A DNA stretch of 64,000 bases from contig CAYTKQ010000007.1 of the NCBI GenBank assembly GCA_964438705.1, positions 70,416 through 134,415 on the forward strand, written 5' to 3'. The stretch's first letter is position 1; every line of letters starts with the position of its first letter. The translations under genes were made by a program, and so were the position numbers. The notes under the pieces are model-generated. The model saw nothing but the letters and a program-made list of their open reading frames with translations, did no database searches and was not told where the DNA came from. Below, piece by piece: positions 15,062 to 24,582 of this stretch. Source of the stretch: Christensenella sp964438705 (GTDB lineage Bacteria; Bacillota; Clostridia; Christensenellales; Christensenellaceae).

Positions 15062-15576
15062 TTTGCAAAGTGAAAGGATTTAAGCCGGAGATCGATCAGA
15101 CGGCGTTCGTGCACAAGAGCGCGGTGGTCACAGGAAATGTGACGCTTAAAGAAAATGCGAGTGTTTGGCCGTGTGCAGCGCTTCGCGGGGACATGAGCCG
15201 CATCGTGGTGGGTAAAAATTCGAACGTGCAGGACAACAGCGTGCTGCACACAAACGAAGATCAGCCGCTTGTGCTCGGCGAAAACGTGGTGGTGGGGCAC
15301 AGCGCAAACCTGCACTCGTGCGAAATCGGCGACGGATCGCTGATCGGCATCGGCGCAATCGTCCTGGATGGTGTGAAGATCGGCAAAAACTGTATGGTTG
15401 CGGCGGGATCTCTCGTCACGCCGAACAAGGAATTCCCTGACAAAAGCATGATTATGGGCTCTCCCGCAAAGGCGGTGCGCGAGCTGACGCAGGCGGACAT
15501 CGATTATCAGCGTGAGCTTGTGGCGCACTACATGCAGGAGGCGCGGGATTATATGGAAACAGAGGAAGAGCTGTAA
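15058..15576 (+). CDS. Gamma-carbonic anhydrase family protein
   Basis: 172 aa left-handed beta-helix protein of hexapeptide repeats (VHKSAVVTGNVTLKENASVW and onward). Family positions present include the RGDMSRIVVGKNSNVQDNS block, the His in LHTNED and VVVGHSANLHSCEIGDG, which supply the three metal-binding His, then GAIVLDGVKIG and GSPAKAVREL. It may hydrate CO2 or be a non-catalytic relative, since many bacterial members are inactive. The start overlaps the scfB stop by 4 bp. Confidence 0.92.
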   Translation: MICKVKGFKPEIDQTAFVHKSAVVTGNVTLKENASVWPCAALRGDMSRIVVGKNSNVQDNSVLHTNEDQPLVLGENVVVGHSANLHSCEIGDGSLIGIGAIVLDGVKIGKNCMVAAGSLVTPNKEFPDKSMIMGSPAKAVRELTQADIDYQRELVAHYMQEARDYMETEEEL

Positions 15577-15585
15577 AAAGAGGTT

Positions 15586-15619
15586 AAAAACGGCGGGAAT
15601 TTCTCTCGCCGTTTTTTTA
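15586..15619 (+). terminator. Terminator after the carbonic anhydrase gene
   Basis: AAAAACGGCG pairs with CGCCGTTTTT, extended by two further pairs, then a T run. About 10-12 bp stem. Confidence 0.88.
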
Positions 15620-15634
15620 TGCCTTGAAAAAACC

Positions 15635-15663
15635 TTGTAAAAAAGCGTTTTTTTCGGTATACT
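15635..15663 (+). promoter_or_regulatory. Promoter for the symporter gene
   Basis: TTGTAA (15635-15640), 17-bp spacer, TATACT (15658-15663), 35 bp before the start codon. Confidence 0.75.
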
Positions 15664-15697
15664 GAAAAAGAATTTCATCAAACAAAGGGGAATATGT

Positions 15698-17188
15698 ATG
15701 GAACTGAACTGGGGCGTCGTTGGTTCGTTCATCGGCTATTTTATTTTTGTGCTGTTGATCGGATTCTATTTTTACAAGAAATCGTCCAATATTTCTGATT
15801 ATATGCTCGGCGGACGGGGACTGAACCCGGCAGTCGCGGGGCTGTCGGCACAGGCATCGGATATGAGCGGTTGGCTGCTGATGGGTCTGCCCGGCGCGCT
15901 GTATTTGTCCGGCATGAGCGAGGTGTGGCTGGGTGTGGGCCTTGCGATCGGCTCTTACTGCTCGTGGCTCATTGTGGCCAAGCGTTTGCGGCAGTATTCC
16001 TATGTGGCGGGTGACGCGATCACGGTGCCGCAGTTTTTTGAGAATCGTTTTAAGGATGAAAAGGGCGTGCTGCGCCTCATTAGCTCCGTCGTCATCCTTG
16101 TGTTCTTCACATTCTACGTGGTGTCCGGCTTCGTATCCGGCGGCACGGTGTTTACGGCGGTCTTTCCGGGTATGGATTACACCGTCGCCATGGTGATCTG
16201 CGCGGTCGTCATCATCGTCTATACGTTTTTGGGCGGGTTTAAGGCCGTATGCTGGACCGATTTTTTTCAAGGGATGCTGATGCTTGTCGCGATTTTTATT
16301 GTACCGCTCGCCGCGATGGGTAAGCTCGGCGGGGCGCAGGAGGCGGCAGCGGCGGCAAACAACATTGCCCCGGGCTTTCTCGATCCGTTTACGAACACGC
16401 AGGGCGAGGCGCTGAATCCGCTTTCGCTGATTTCCAACCTTGCGTGGGGGCTTGGCTATTTTGGAATGCCGCACATCATCATCCGCTATATGGCGATCAA
16501 AAAACCAAGCCAGATCAAAACCTCGCGGCGCATTGCTACGGGCTGGAATGTGCTCGCGCTTGCGGGAGCGATCATGGTGGGCATCGTGGGGCGCATCTAC
16601 TTCGGCGATCTGTTTACGGATGCGGCCGGTGCGCAGACGGTATTCCTCGTAATGGCGCAGGATCTGTTTGTGCCGGTTGTGGCGGGCATCATGCTGTCGG
16701 CCATCCTTGCGGCGGTGATGAGCACTGCGGATTCACAGCTTTTGGTGGCATCCTCTGCGATCACTGCGGATATGTACGGAAGGTTTGCAAAAAAGCAGCC
16801 GTCTGAGAAAAAACTGATGTGGATCGGACGCGCAGGCGTTGTCGTGATCGCGGTGATCGCGGCGATACTGGCCAGCGACCCGCAGACGTCGATCATGTCG
16901 GTGGTGTCCTTCGCGTGGGCGGGCTTTGGCTCTGCATTTGGGCCGGTGGTGCTGCTTGCGCTGTTTTGGAAGCGTACGACACGCAACGGCGCGCTCGTGG
17001 GTATGGCCACGGGTTTTGTGGTGTCCATCGTATGGAATCAGCTTTTGGCGGGACCGACGGGGCTTTACGAAATGGTGCCCGGCTTTGCGCTGGGGCTGTT
17101 CACGTGCTTCCTTGTGAGCCTGCTCGACAAAAAACCTTCGGAGGAAATCGAGCGGGAGTTCGAAGCTGCGAAGGTCAGCGAGGCATAA
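15698..17188 (+). CDS. putP: Sodium:solute symporter, proline permease PutP-like
   Basis: 496 aa, about thirteen membrane helices, of the SSS family. The PutP signature is clear: SNISDYMLGGRGLNPAVAGL, then ASDMSGWLLMGLPGALY, VAGDAITVPQFFENRF, the Na+-site region LAAVMSTADSQLLVASSAI, and FGSAFGPVVLLALFWKR. Expected to import proline with Na+; close relatives take up other solutes. Full length. Flanked by its own promoter and terminator, so monocistronic. Confidence 0.92.
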   Translation: MELNWGVVGSFIGYFIFVLLIGFYFYKKSSNISDYMLGGRGLNPAVAGLSAQASDMSGWLLMGLPGALYLSGMSEVWLGVGLAIGSYCSWLIVAKRLRQYSYVAGDAITVPQFFENRFKDEKGVLRLISSVVILVFFTFYVVSGFVSGGTVFTAVFPGMDYTVAMVICAVVIIVYTFLGGFKAVCWTDFFQGMLMLVAIFIVPLAAMGKLGGAQEAAAAANNIAPGFLDPFTNTQGEALNPLSLISNLAWGLGYFGMPHIIIRYMAIKKPSQIKTSRRIATGWNVLALAGAIMVGIVGRIYFGDLFTDAAGAQTVFLVMAQDLFVPVVAGIMLSAILAAVMSTADSQLLVASSAITADMYGRFAKKQPSEKKLMWIGRAGVVVIAVIAAILASDPQTSIMSVVSFAWAGFGSAFGPVVLLALFWKRTTRNGALVGMATGFVVSIVWNQLLAGPTGLYEMVPGFALGLFTCFLVSLLDKKPSEEIEREFEAAKVSEA

Positions 17189-17200
17189 GAACACAATCAC

Positions 17201-17225
17201 AAAGGGGGCGCAAGCCCCTTTTTTT
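17201..17225 (+). terminator. Terminator after putP
   Basis: Nine-bp stem closing a GCAA tetraloop (AAAGGGGGC/GCCCCTTTT with one G-T pair), then T run. Confidence 0.88.
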
Positions 17226-17241
17226 GTAAAAAAGATAAATA

Positions 17242-17271
17242 TTCACAAATATGATAGAATAATTCTATAAT
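17242..17271 (+). promoter_or_regulatory. Promoter with overlapping palindrome before the PocR/AraC gene
   Basis: TTCACA (17242-17247), 18-bp spacer, TATAAT (17266-17271). A perfect inverted repeat ATAGAAT-A-ATTCTAT covers 17254-17268, between the boxes and into the -10, where a repressor would block transcription. A second TATAAT lies at 17291-17296. Confidence 0.55.
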
Positions 17272-17334
17272 ATGTCCCCGTAGACTATGATATAATAATA
17301 CTACGAAAAAGTACTGTTTTATAAAGGTGCATCG

Positions 17335-18579
17335 TTGAAGAAGAAAGATATATCTCTGGAAAAAAGCTGTCAGCTGATACAAAACGCGCTTGGCGTGAAT
17401 TGCTCGGTGGAGGACGTGTGGGAGAGCTGTGTGCCCGACAATCCATTCTGCCGGGAGTGTTTGCGTTTGCAAAAAAAGCACAATGTGAACACGAATTGTG
17501 CGGCACTGCACACGAACAGCGCATTCCAGTCTGAAAAGTGGGGCGGAAAGTACGAATACCTTTGCCCGCTTGGCCTGTGCTTCATTGCAAGCGGCGTTCC
17601 GCTGGAGCTGGAGCTTCGGTACGCGATCATCGCGGGGCCGTTTTTCATGGTGGATCTGGGGGAATTTGCCGCAGAGGACCTGCAAAACATTTTTCCGCAA
17701 AAGGACGCGCGCACCCTTTTGAAGATTGCGGAGGATGTGGCATACATCCCGTGCAACCGCGTTTCTTATCTTGCGGACATGATCAACATCGTCACAAAGC
17801 ACGCGGCCGCGTCCATCCGCTCGAGCAACCAGATCAGGAGCGAGGCGGAGGAGCCTTCCAGGCGTGTGCATGAGCTGATTTACGAACATAAGGATTTAAA
17901 AGAGACGCTCGAGAGCCAGATGGAGATGGAAAAAAAGCTCCTGAACCATATCAAGCTCAAAAACCGCGAGGAAGCGCAGGAGCTTCTAAACGAGATATTG
18001 GGCGGCATCTATTTTCACTCCTTTGGCGATTTGAAGATCATCAAGGCAAGGGTGACGGAGCTTGTCGTCGGGCTTTTGCGTGCGGCGGTGGCATCCGGCA
18101 TCGGGATCGAGAATGTGTTTGCGCTTTCGGGCGATTACATCAGCGAGATACAAAAATTTGAGAACATCCGCGACTTGAACGAGTGGCTCACAAAGGTGCT
18201 GAACAGCATCATGTTTTCCGTGTTTCCAAACAGCCATGTGCGCCTTGCGGCCATCGTGGAAAAGGTGAAGGGCTACATCGAAGAAAATTACATGAAGAAG
18301 ATTTCGTTGAACGAGCTTGCCAATCTGGCTGGATTTTCGGTTTCCTATTTGAGCAAGATTTTCAAGGAGGAGACGCAGAAGAGCATTAGCGCGTACATCA
18401 ACCACGTGCGCATCGAAAACGCGAAAAAGCTGCTGCGCACCACGGATATTTCGCTTGTGGAGCTTGCGTATGTCGTGGGTTTTGAGGAGCAGAGCTATTT
18501 CACGAAGGTGTTCAAAAAGCTGGAGGGCGTATCGCCCGGGAAATACCGCGATTCAAATGCGCGGCTGGGCACGAAATGA
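17335..18579 (+). CDS. PocR-domain AraC-family transcriptional regulator
   Basis: 414 aa. The N-terminal ~160 residues match a PocR ligand-binding domain, with Cys residues in CVPDNPFCRECLRLQ and CAALHTN and the block LCPLGLCFIASGVPLELE. A coiled region follows, then a C-terminal AraC/XylS DNA-binding domain with two helix-turn-helix units (KKISLNELANLAGFSVSYLSK; SLVELAYVVGFEEQSYFTKV, then SPGKYR). PocR domains bind small ligands such as diols. The start is TTG 17335, with AAAGGTG upstream. The target is unknown; putP lies upstream but in its own unit. Confidence 0.88.
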   Translation: MKKKDISLEKSCQLIQNALGVNCSVEDVWESCVPDNPFCRECLRLQKKHNVNTNCAALHTNSAFQSEKWGGKYEYLCPLGLCFIASGVPLELELRYAIIAGPFFMVDLGEFAAEDLQNIFPQKDARTLLKIAEDVAYIPCNRVSYLADMINIVTKHAAASIRSSNQIRSEAEEPSRRVHELIYEHKDLKETLESQMEMEKKLLNHIKLKNREEAQELLNEILGGIYFHSFGDLKIIKARVTELVVGLLRAAVASGIGIENVFALSGDYISEIQKFENIRDLNEWLTKVLNSIMFSVFPNSHVRLAAIVEKVKGYIEENYMKKISLNELANLAGFSVSYLSKIFKEETQKSISAYINHVRIENAKKLLRTTDISLVELAYVVGFEEQSYFTKVFKKLEGVSPGKYRDSNARLGTK

Positions 18580-18589
18580 ACAAACGATC

Positions 18590-18619
18590 AAAAGGAGCGG
18601 CTGCGGCCGCTCCTTTTTT
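18590..18619. terminator. Bidirectional terminator between convergent genes
   Basis: Twelve-bp perfect stem AAAAGGAGCGGC/GCCGCTCCTTTT with a TGCG loop and T runs on both strands, serving the AraC-type gene and pirin. Confidence 0.92.
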
Positions 18620-18624
18620 ATCCA

Positions 18625-19467
18625 TTAGTCATGCTTGATAAAGGTGTCGTTTCGAAGCTCTGCAAAGGCTTCGTCAATCTCCTCTTTCGTGTTCATCACG
18701 ATGGGGCCGCCCCACGCGACAGGTTCCTTGAGCGGCTTGCCCGCAAAGTAAGCAAACCGTACGCCGCGCTCACCCGCGCGCACTGTGAACCGGTCGCCAT
18801 GCGAGAACAGGGCCGCCGTTTTGGCAGGAACGCTCTTTGCCTCGCCGCCAAACAGGCCTTCGCCTTCAAACAGGTAGACGAATACGTTTTTTTCAGGCTC
18901 GGTCGCAAATTCAAGCGTGCTGTTGGGAGAAAGATCGATATCGAGCAGGTCGGCCTGCACGTAATCGCCCTGTGCTTTTCCGGCAACGCCGTCGAACGAG
19001 CCGCCGATGATGCGCACCCTCGCGCCATCGCGCGCGACCTCCTGCACCATCTCGTCTGTGATGTCGAAATACCTCGGCGGAGCCATTTTATGCGCACGCG
19101 GCAGGTTGAGCCAAAGCTGATAGCCGAGCATGCGTTCGCACGCCTGCGGCATTTCCTGATGAAGTACGCCGCTGCCCGCGGTCATCCACTGGCAGCCGCC
19201 GTCGCAAATGCTGCCCTTGTTGCCCATGCTGTCGCTGTGTTCGATGTCGCCTTTTAAGAGATAGGTCACGGTTTCGATGCCGCGATGGGGGTGCCACGGA
19301 AAGCCCTTTACGTAATCCTCCGGGTTACTCGAATCGAACGCGTCGAGCATGAGGAATGGGTCGAAGTCCTCTACGTCGCGGTTTGAGATCACACGCACGA
19401 GGTTTACCCCCGCGCCGTCTTGTGTATGCATTCCTGTCACTGTCTTGATGACATTTCTTGAGATCAT
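18625..19467 (-). CDS. Pirin family protein
   Basis: 280 aa bicupin. Metal-ligand motifs of pirins are present: FPWHPHRGIETVTYLL (two His) and GSGVLHQEMP (His and Glu). Some bacterial pirins have quercetinase activity or bind pyruvate dehydrogenase; the role here is open. Start MISRNVIKTVTG at 19467 with GAAAGGAG upstream. Monocistronic on the minus strand. Confidence 0.94.
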   Translation of the reverse strand: MISRNVIKTVTGMHTQDGAGVNLVRVISNRDVEDFDPFLMLDAFDSSNPEDYVKGFPWHPHRGIETVTYLLKGDIEHSDSMGNKGSICDGGCQWMTAGSGVLHQEMPQACERMLGYQLWLNLPRAHKMAPPRYFDITDEMVQEVARDGARVRIIGGSFDGVAGKAQGDYVQADLLDIDLSPNSTLEFATEPEKNVFVYLFEGEGLFGGEAKSVPAKTAALFSHGDRFTVRAGERGVRFAYFAGKPLKEPVAWGGPIVMNTKEEIDEAFAELRNDTFIKHD

Positions 19468-19571
19468 GTTTGTCTCCTTTCAAATGGGGTGTCGTCATGG
19501 TATTATATATAAACCAATGTGGCAGAATTTATGCGGATGGGTTATAATCACATGAAAAAGGAGCGTTTTTT

Positions 19572-20504
19572 ATGAGACACAGAGTAATCATCGATTGCGA
19601 TCCGGGGCATGACGATGCGGTGGCGCTCATTCTCGCGACGCGCGCGGCAAACATCGAGCTTTTGGGAGTGAGCGTCGTGGCGGGCAACAGCACGCTTGAA
19701 AACACGGTGCGCAATGCGCTCGATATACTGGCGTTTGCGGGCGCGGGCGATATTGCCGTATACGCCGGATGTACGAAACCGTCAAACAAAGAACTGAACA
19801 ACGCGTCGGGAGAAGAAATACACGGCGCAAACGGTTTGGGGAATTATTCTTTTGATTTGCAAACGCGCCCGCCCGAAGCAGAGCACGCAGTGGATTATTT
19901 GATCCGCACGCTGCTTACGGCGGAAGAAAAGATCACGCTGGTGTGTTTGGGACCGCTCACAAACATAGCGGCGGCTTTTTCCCGTGCGCCCGAATGCGCA
20001 GAGCGCGTGAAGCGGCTCATCATCATGGGGGGCGCGGTGCGCGTCGCGGGGAATGTAACCCCTGCGGCGGAGTTCAATTTTTATACTGATCCGGATGCCG
20101 CGAGATATGTGCTGAAAAGCGGCTGCGAAATATATCTGAATCCGCTCGACGTGACGATGCGCGCGCTTTTTTATGAAAAGGATATCGACGAGTTGGAAGG
20201 GCGGGATAACAGACTTTCCAAGCTCGTGGGCGGTTTGCTCAAACTCTATGCGGAAAATTATACAAAGGAGCTTGGCTTCTATGCGTGCCCCCTGCACGAC
20301 GCGCTGTGCATCGGCGTTCTGATGGAGCCGCAGCTTGTAACATATGAAAGAACGCGCATGGATGTGATCACAAAGGGGCGGGACGCGGGAAAGAGCGTAC
20401 CAGACAGCGCAACGGGCGTCGAGGTATGGTATGGAGCGAAAATCGATGCGGCGGGCTTTGTGCGGCTGGTGAAGGAGACCGTGCTGGCTCGTGCAAGAAG
20501 CTGA
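19572..20504 (+). CDS. Inosine/uridine-preferring nucleoside hydrolase
   Basis: 310 aa. Hydrolyses the N-glycosidic bond of ribonucleosides for base salvage. The Ca2+-binding motif DCDPGHDDAVAL is at the N-terminus. Other family blocks are GVSVVAGNSTLENTVRNA, VYAGC, HGANGLGNY, LGPLTNIAAAF, IMGGAV, AEFNFYTDPDAA and the active-site His in CPLHDAL. Full length, with AAAGGAG before the ATG. A TATAAT lies at 19543-19548 but no good -35. Substrate preference cannot be read from sequence. Confidence 0.94.
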   Translation: MRHRVIIDCDPGHDDAVALILATRAANIELLGVSVVAGNSTLENTVRNALDILAFAGAGDIAVYAGCTKPSNKELNNASGEEIHGANGLGNYSFDLQTRPPEAEHAVDYLIRTLLTAEEKITLVCLGPLTNIAAAFSRAPECAERVKRLIIMGGAVRVAGNVTPAAEFNFYTDPDAARYVLKSGCEIYLNPLDVTMRALFYEKDIDELEGRDNRLSKLVGGLLKLYAENYTKELGFYACPLHDALCIGVLMEPQLVTYERTRMDVITKGRDAGKSVPDSATGVEVWYGAKIDAAGFVRLVKETVLARARS

Positions 20505-20560
20505 GCATGTGAGAATGCCACTTTTTTTGGCGGAGTTGGGCAGGAATCTGGAATTTGGCT

Positions 20561-20588
20561 TTGCACAAAGCTTCTTGAATGATATAAT
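20561..20588 (+). promoter_or_regulatory. Promoter for the large GGDEF/EAL gene
   Basis: TTGCAC (20561-20566), 16-bp spacer, TATAAT (20583-20588), about 60 bp before the start codon. Confidence 0.65.
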
Positions 20589-20649
20589 GCTTTCATAGAC
20601 GGTTGCGCATCTGCCGTAAGATGGAGCGGATGTGCATGGGGAGGATATC

Positions 20650-23600
20650 ATGTTTGATGATATATTAAAAAATAAAGAAAACGCCGATGAAAAAAATGAC
20701 GAAACGGCGGTGCAGCTGAGCGCAGAGCCGGTGTGCGCCGCCTATACCGCAAAGGGAAAGGACCTGATCCTGCATTCCGCCAATCAGGCGTTCTACGACC
20801 TTTTGGGGTGCACTGAGGATGAATTGCGGGATAAGTATGGCAGCCGTTTATGCGCGTTATTTGATTCGGATTCTATTAAGGCCTTTGATGAGGCAATAAA
20901 ACGGTTTGACCAAGGGGATGAGAGGCCGATACGCGTTAGGCAGCAGGTGGGCAGGGAACGTTGGCTTCACACGGAAATCATTTGTGTGGAACATGCGCAA
21001 GAGCCGGTGTTTGACTGCGTATCCTTTGATATTTCCGCATATGAACAGAATAGAAGAATGCTTGAGGAGACGGAGGACATCCTGTGCATCCTCGCACGGC
21101 AGATCGATTTGGACTGTTTTCTGTATGATATGGAAACGGGCAGTGCACGATTTTATTCCGCAGGCGTGGTATTGCCTACGGAATTTTTTGATGCGGATGG
21201 GGCGTGTCGCGATTTTGCGGAGCGTATGATCGCGTGCGATGTGATACCTAAAAAGTATGAGACGGTTTGGCGTGAAACGTTTTTGAATTTGAAAAGGGAC
21301 GGGGAAAGGGCTGTCCGTGAATTGAAGATCAACCCGGATGGAAACACGGATATGTGGGTGCGCCTCACGTTGAGCATTAGGCAGGAGAGCGCAAGATATG
21401 CGGTCGGAACGCTGGCGGTGATCACGCAGGAAAAGGAAGCGGCGCGCACATATTTGAATGAAACGCAGTTTTATCAGGCGATGCTCAGCGAAAAAGACGC
21501 ATATGCGCAGGTGGATGTGACGGAAGACCGCATCACACGGATCGGCGGCATGTGGAACCTGTACAATGAAATCATCGATAAGGTGACTTATTCGCATCTG
21601 ATCGAGGAGTTTATCAATAAAGTCGTGCATCCGGAGGATCGCAAGCACTATCTTGAGATCATGCAAAGGGCAAACTTCATCGAATCCCTCGAGGACGGCA
21701 TCGACAAGCTGGGCTGCGAATTCCGCCGCATTGTGGATCAGAACAAGATGATGTGGATGCAATTGAGCATACATCTGTTTCAGGACCCGATGAGCGGGCA
21801 TGTGCTTGCGCTGCTCTCCATTAAAAACATTGATGCAAAGAAAAAGCAGGAGCTGATTTTGCTGAATGATTCGCGGCGTGATCAGTTGACCAATATGTAC
21901 AACAGAAAGATGGCGGAGGAAACCATCCGGGAGCGGCTGCTGAATGCCTCTGAAAACGAACTCAGCGCGTTTATGATATTGGATCTTGATAATTTCAAGC
22001 AGATCAACGATTCCTTTGGGCATCAGGCGGGGGACGACGTGCTTGTGGGGCTGGCGAATATTTTGAGCAGCGCTTTTCGCAAGAGCGATGTGATCGGAAG
22101 GTTTGGCGGGGACGAATTTATCATCTTTTTGGATAACATCGGATCGGAAGAGAAGGCAGTCGAGCGCCTGAACAACTTGTATGATCTGCTGGAGAAGGAA
22201 GAGCAAACCGGTATGCCGACGTGCAGCATCGGAATTTCCATGCTGCGCGGTGCGGCGGAATACGAGCACATGTTCCGGCAGGCGGATGTGGCGCTTTATC
22301 AGGCAAAGACCGAAGGCAAGTGCCGCTTTGTTTTCTTCCGGGAGGGAGGAATGGAGGCGGTTCGCGGAAAAGCCGGGGCGCTCAGCGACGAGCAGAGAAG
22401 AAATGTGAACCTCCTGTCGGAGACACAGGGCCCGGCGGCCCAGTCATCCGATTTTGACGCGTTTATTTCGGATCAGGGTGATATTGCGTATCTGGTCGAC
22501 CCGGATACGTTTGATTTGATTTGCGGAAACAAGGCGTTTTATGACAGGCTGGGTCTGACGGCGGAACAATGCGTGGGCATGAAATGCTATGAAGCCATGC
22601 AAAAGCGCTCCGCACCCTGTCCGTTTTGCAGTCAGGCGAACTGGTCGACGGATAAGTTTTACATGTGGCGCAATTTGAACCTCGCGCTGGAGCAGGAGTT
22701 TCTGATCAAGAACAAGCTGGTGATGTGGAACGGCAGAGAGGTGATGCTGGCGCTTGCGGTCGATATTTCAAACAACAAGAGCATTGTGGATTCGATCGAT
22801 AACAAAGAGATGGAGAGCCACAATCTTTTGAGCGGCGTGCAGCGCATGGCGGAAGCAAAGACACTTTCGGAGGCGATGCACAATGCCATGGAGACCATCG
22901 GATGCTTTTTTCGGGCGGATATGGTCCGGCTTTGGCGGCGGCAGGATGCGGGAAGCGAATACGCCTGCGTCTGCCGATGGAACCGCGACGGGAGCGAGGC
23001 GAACACGCACAGCGGCGTGAAGGAAGTGAATGCATGGCTCGATGGAAGAAATCTGGAACAGCCGGTCACGCTGGAGAGCCCGGAGGCCATGCTGTGTCAT
23101 TCGTATGACATGTACGAACTGATGAAAAGTGAAGGAATCAAAAATCAGCGGTGGGTGGGGCTTGAGTCGACCGACGGCGAGCAGGCGTGCATCGAGATCG
23201 ACAACATTTCCAGCAATTTTCAAAATGTCGCGTTTATGGAATCTTTTTCTGTGTTTTTTGTCAATGAGCTGCGTAAGCGCCAACTGATTGAAAATGCATT
23301 GTATGCGAGCCGATACGATGATCTGACAAACCTGCTGAGCAGAAAAAGTTTTGAGAATGCGGTCGTGGATTATGATCATGACTGCGTTGCCTGTGTGGGC
23401 GTTGTGATGGCGAATTTTGATAACCTAAAGGGCATCAACAGCGCACAGGGATTTGTGACGGGCAACTACCTGATCGGTCAGTTTGCGGACATGCTTCGGG
23501 ATATCTTTGGGGAAGGAAAGATTTTCCGCATGAATGGCGACGAATTCATGGTGATCGCAGAGGACATGGGGCTTGCGCTGCTGGAGGAAAAGGTGGGGCA

Positions 23601-24537
23601 GCTTGAGGAGATGATACGCGCGCGAGACGCGTTTACGGTGTCGGTCGGTTATTCATGGGACAATGTGGAAAAGGATCTGTCTGTGTTGATCGAGCAGGCG
23701 ACCCAAACCATGAAGATCAACAAAAAGAGGCATTACGACTCTGTGCCGAACTCCGACAACACGGAGCGCGGAAGGATGCTCAAGGGATTACTGGAAGCAT
23801 TGGAAAACCATGAATTTGAGGTGTTTATGCAGCCGAAGGTGGAACTGCTGCACAACGAGGTGATCGGTGCGGAGGCGCTGGTGCGTTACCGGCACAAAGA
23901 AAAAGGGTTGATTCCGCCGAGCCAGTTTATCGATCTTTTGGAAAAGAACAACCTGATCCGTTTCGTTGACCTGTTTGTGTTCGAGGAGGTATGCAGGCAA
24001 TTGGCGATGTGGAAGGAGCAGGGTGCGGCGTTGCCCGTCGTATCGCTTAATTTTTCGAGGCTTACGCTTTTGGAGCGCGATCTGCTCACATCTATGGAGG
24101 CGATCATCGCACGGTATGATATTCCGAGAAAGTTTGTGGAGATCGAGATCACGGAAAGCGTCGCGGATATGGGAAAAAGTGTGATTTATCAGGCGGCATA
24201 CGATCTTTATCAGGCGGGCTTCGCCATTTCGCTGGACGATTTTGGCACAAAGTATACCAATCTTTCCATATTGGCGGACATTGATTTCAGTATGCTGAAG
24301 CTCGACAAGAGCCTCGTTGGGGCGCTGGGCGATGAGGCCAGCTATCAGCTTATCCTGAAAAACATCATTTTCATGTGCAAGGATTTGGGCATCGACGTGA
24401 TCGCCGAGGGCGTGGAAACAAAGGTGCAGGAGCAGATTTTGCGCGATATGCAGTGCCAGATGGGGCAGGGATACCTTTACGGAAAGCCCGTGCCCACCGA
24501 AGAATTTTTCAAGAAATATATCCGTCCGCAGCATTGA
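20650..24537 (+). CDS. Multidomain GGDEF/EAL cyclic-di-GMP protein (1295 aa)
   Basis: Probable bifunctional c-di-GMP enzyme. First half: PAS-like sensor (about 20-130), further PAS-like region, then GGDEF domain with intact FGGDEF motif at about 486-490, so likely an active diguanylate cyclase. Second half: PAS with three Cys (646, 657, 660; CY...PCPFC), a GAF-like region, a degenerate cyclase (NGDEF at about 962-966), and a C-terminal EAL phosphodiesterase with EALVRYRH at 1075, NFSR, EITES, DDFG, KLDKS and EGVET, i.e. the metal-binding residues seem complete. No membrane helix, so cytosolic. The second half has the same layout as the 708-aa protein at 34545-36671. Start ATG 20650 (GGGGAGG upstream). 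Confidence 0.9.
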   Translation: MFDDILKNKENADEKNDETAVQLSAEPVCAAYTAKGKDLILHSANQAFYDLLGCTEDELRDKYGSRLCALFDSDSIKAFDEAIKRFDQGDERPIRVRQQVGRERWLHTEIICVEHAQEPVFDCVSFDISAYEQNRRMLEETEDILCILARQIDLDCFLYDMETGSARFYSAGVVLPTEFFDADGACRDFAERMIACDVIPKKYETVWRETFLNLKRDGERAVRELKINPDGNTDMWVRLTLSIRQESARYAVGTLAVITQEKEAARTYLNETQFYQAMLSEKDAYAQVDVTEDRITRIGGMWNLYNEIIDKVTYSHLIEEFINKVVHPEDRKHYLEIMQRANFIESLEDGIDKLGCEFRRIVDQNKMMWMQLSIHLFQDPMSGHVLALLSIKNIDAKKKQELILLNDSRRDQLTNMYNRKMAEETIRERLLNASENELSAFMILDLDNFKQINDSFGHQAGDDVLVGLANILSSAFRKSDVIGRFGGDEFIIFLDNIGSEEKAVERLNNLYDLLEKEEQTGMPTCSIGISMLRGAAEYEHMFRQADVALYQAKTEGKCRFVFFREGGMEAVRGKAGALSDEQRRNVNLLSETQGPAAQSSDFDAFISDQGDIAYLVDPDTFDLICGNKAFYDRLGLTAEQCVGMKCYEAMQKRSAPCPFCSQANWSTDKFYMWRNLNLALEQEFLIKNKLVMWNGREVMLALAVDISNNKSIVDSIDNKEMESHNLLSGVQRMAEAKTLSEAMHNAMETIGCFFRADMVRLWRRQDAGSEYACVCRWNRDGSEANTHSGVKEVNAWLDGRNLEQPVTLESPEAMLCHSYDMYELMKSEGIKNQRWVGLESTDGEQACIEIDNISSNFQNVAFMESFSVFFVNELRKRQLIENALYASRYDDLTNLLSRKSFENAVVDYDHDCVACVGVVMANFDNLKGINSAQGFVTGNYLIGQFADMLRDIFGEGKIFRMNGDEFMVIAEDMGLALLEEKVGQLEEMIRARDAFTVSVGYSWDNVEKDLSVLIEQATQTMKINKKRHYDSVPNSDNTERGRMLKGLLEALENHEFEVFMQPKVELLHNEVIGAEALVRYRHKEKGLIPPSQFIDLLEKNNLIRFVDLFVFEEVCRQLAMWKEQGAALPVVSLNFSRLTLLERDLLTSMEAIIARYDIPRKFVEIEITESVADMGKSVIYQAAYDLYQAGFAISLDDFGTKYTNLSILADIDFSMLKLDKSLVGALGDEASYQLILKNIIFMCKDLGIDVIAEGVETKVQEQILRDMQCQMGQGYLYGKPVPTEEFFKKYIRPQH

Positions 24538-24547
24538 GGAATATTTT

Positions 24548-24582
24548 AAAAGGGACAGCAGCCATGTGGTTGTTGTTCTTTT
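24548..24582. terminator. Terminator between the GGDEF/EAL gene and agrB
   Basis: AAAAGGGACAGCAGCC faces GGTTGTTGTTCTTTT around a 4-nt loop, with several G-T pairs and T-rich flank. It overlaps the agrB stop codon. Confidence 0.55.
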
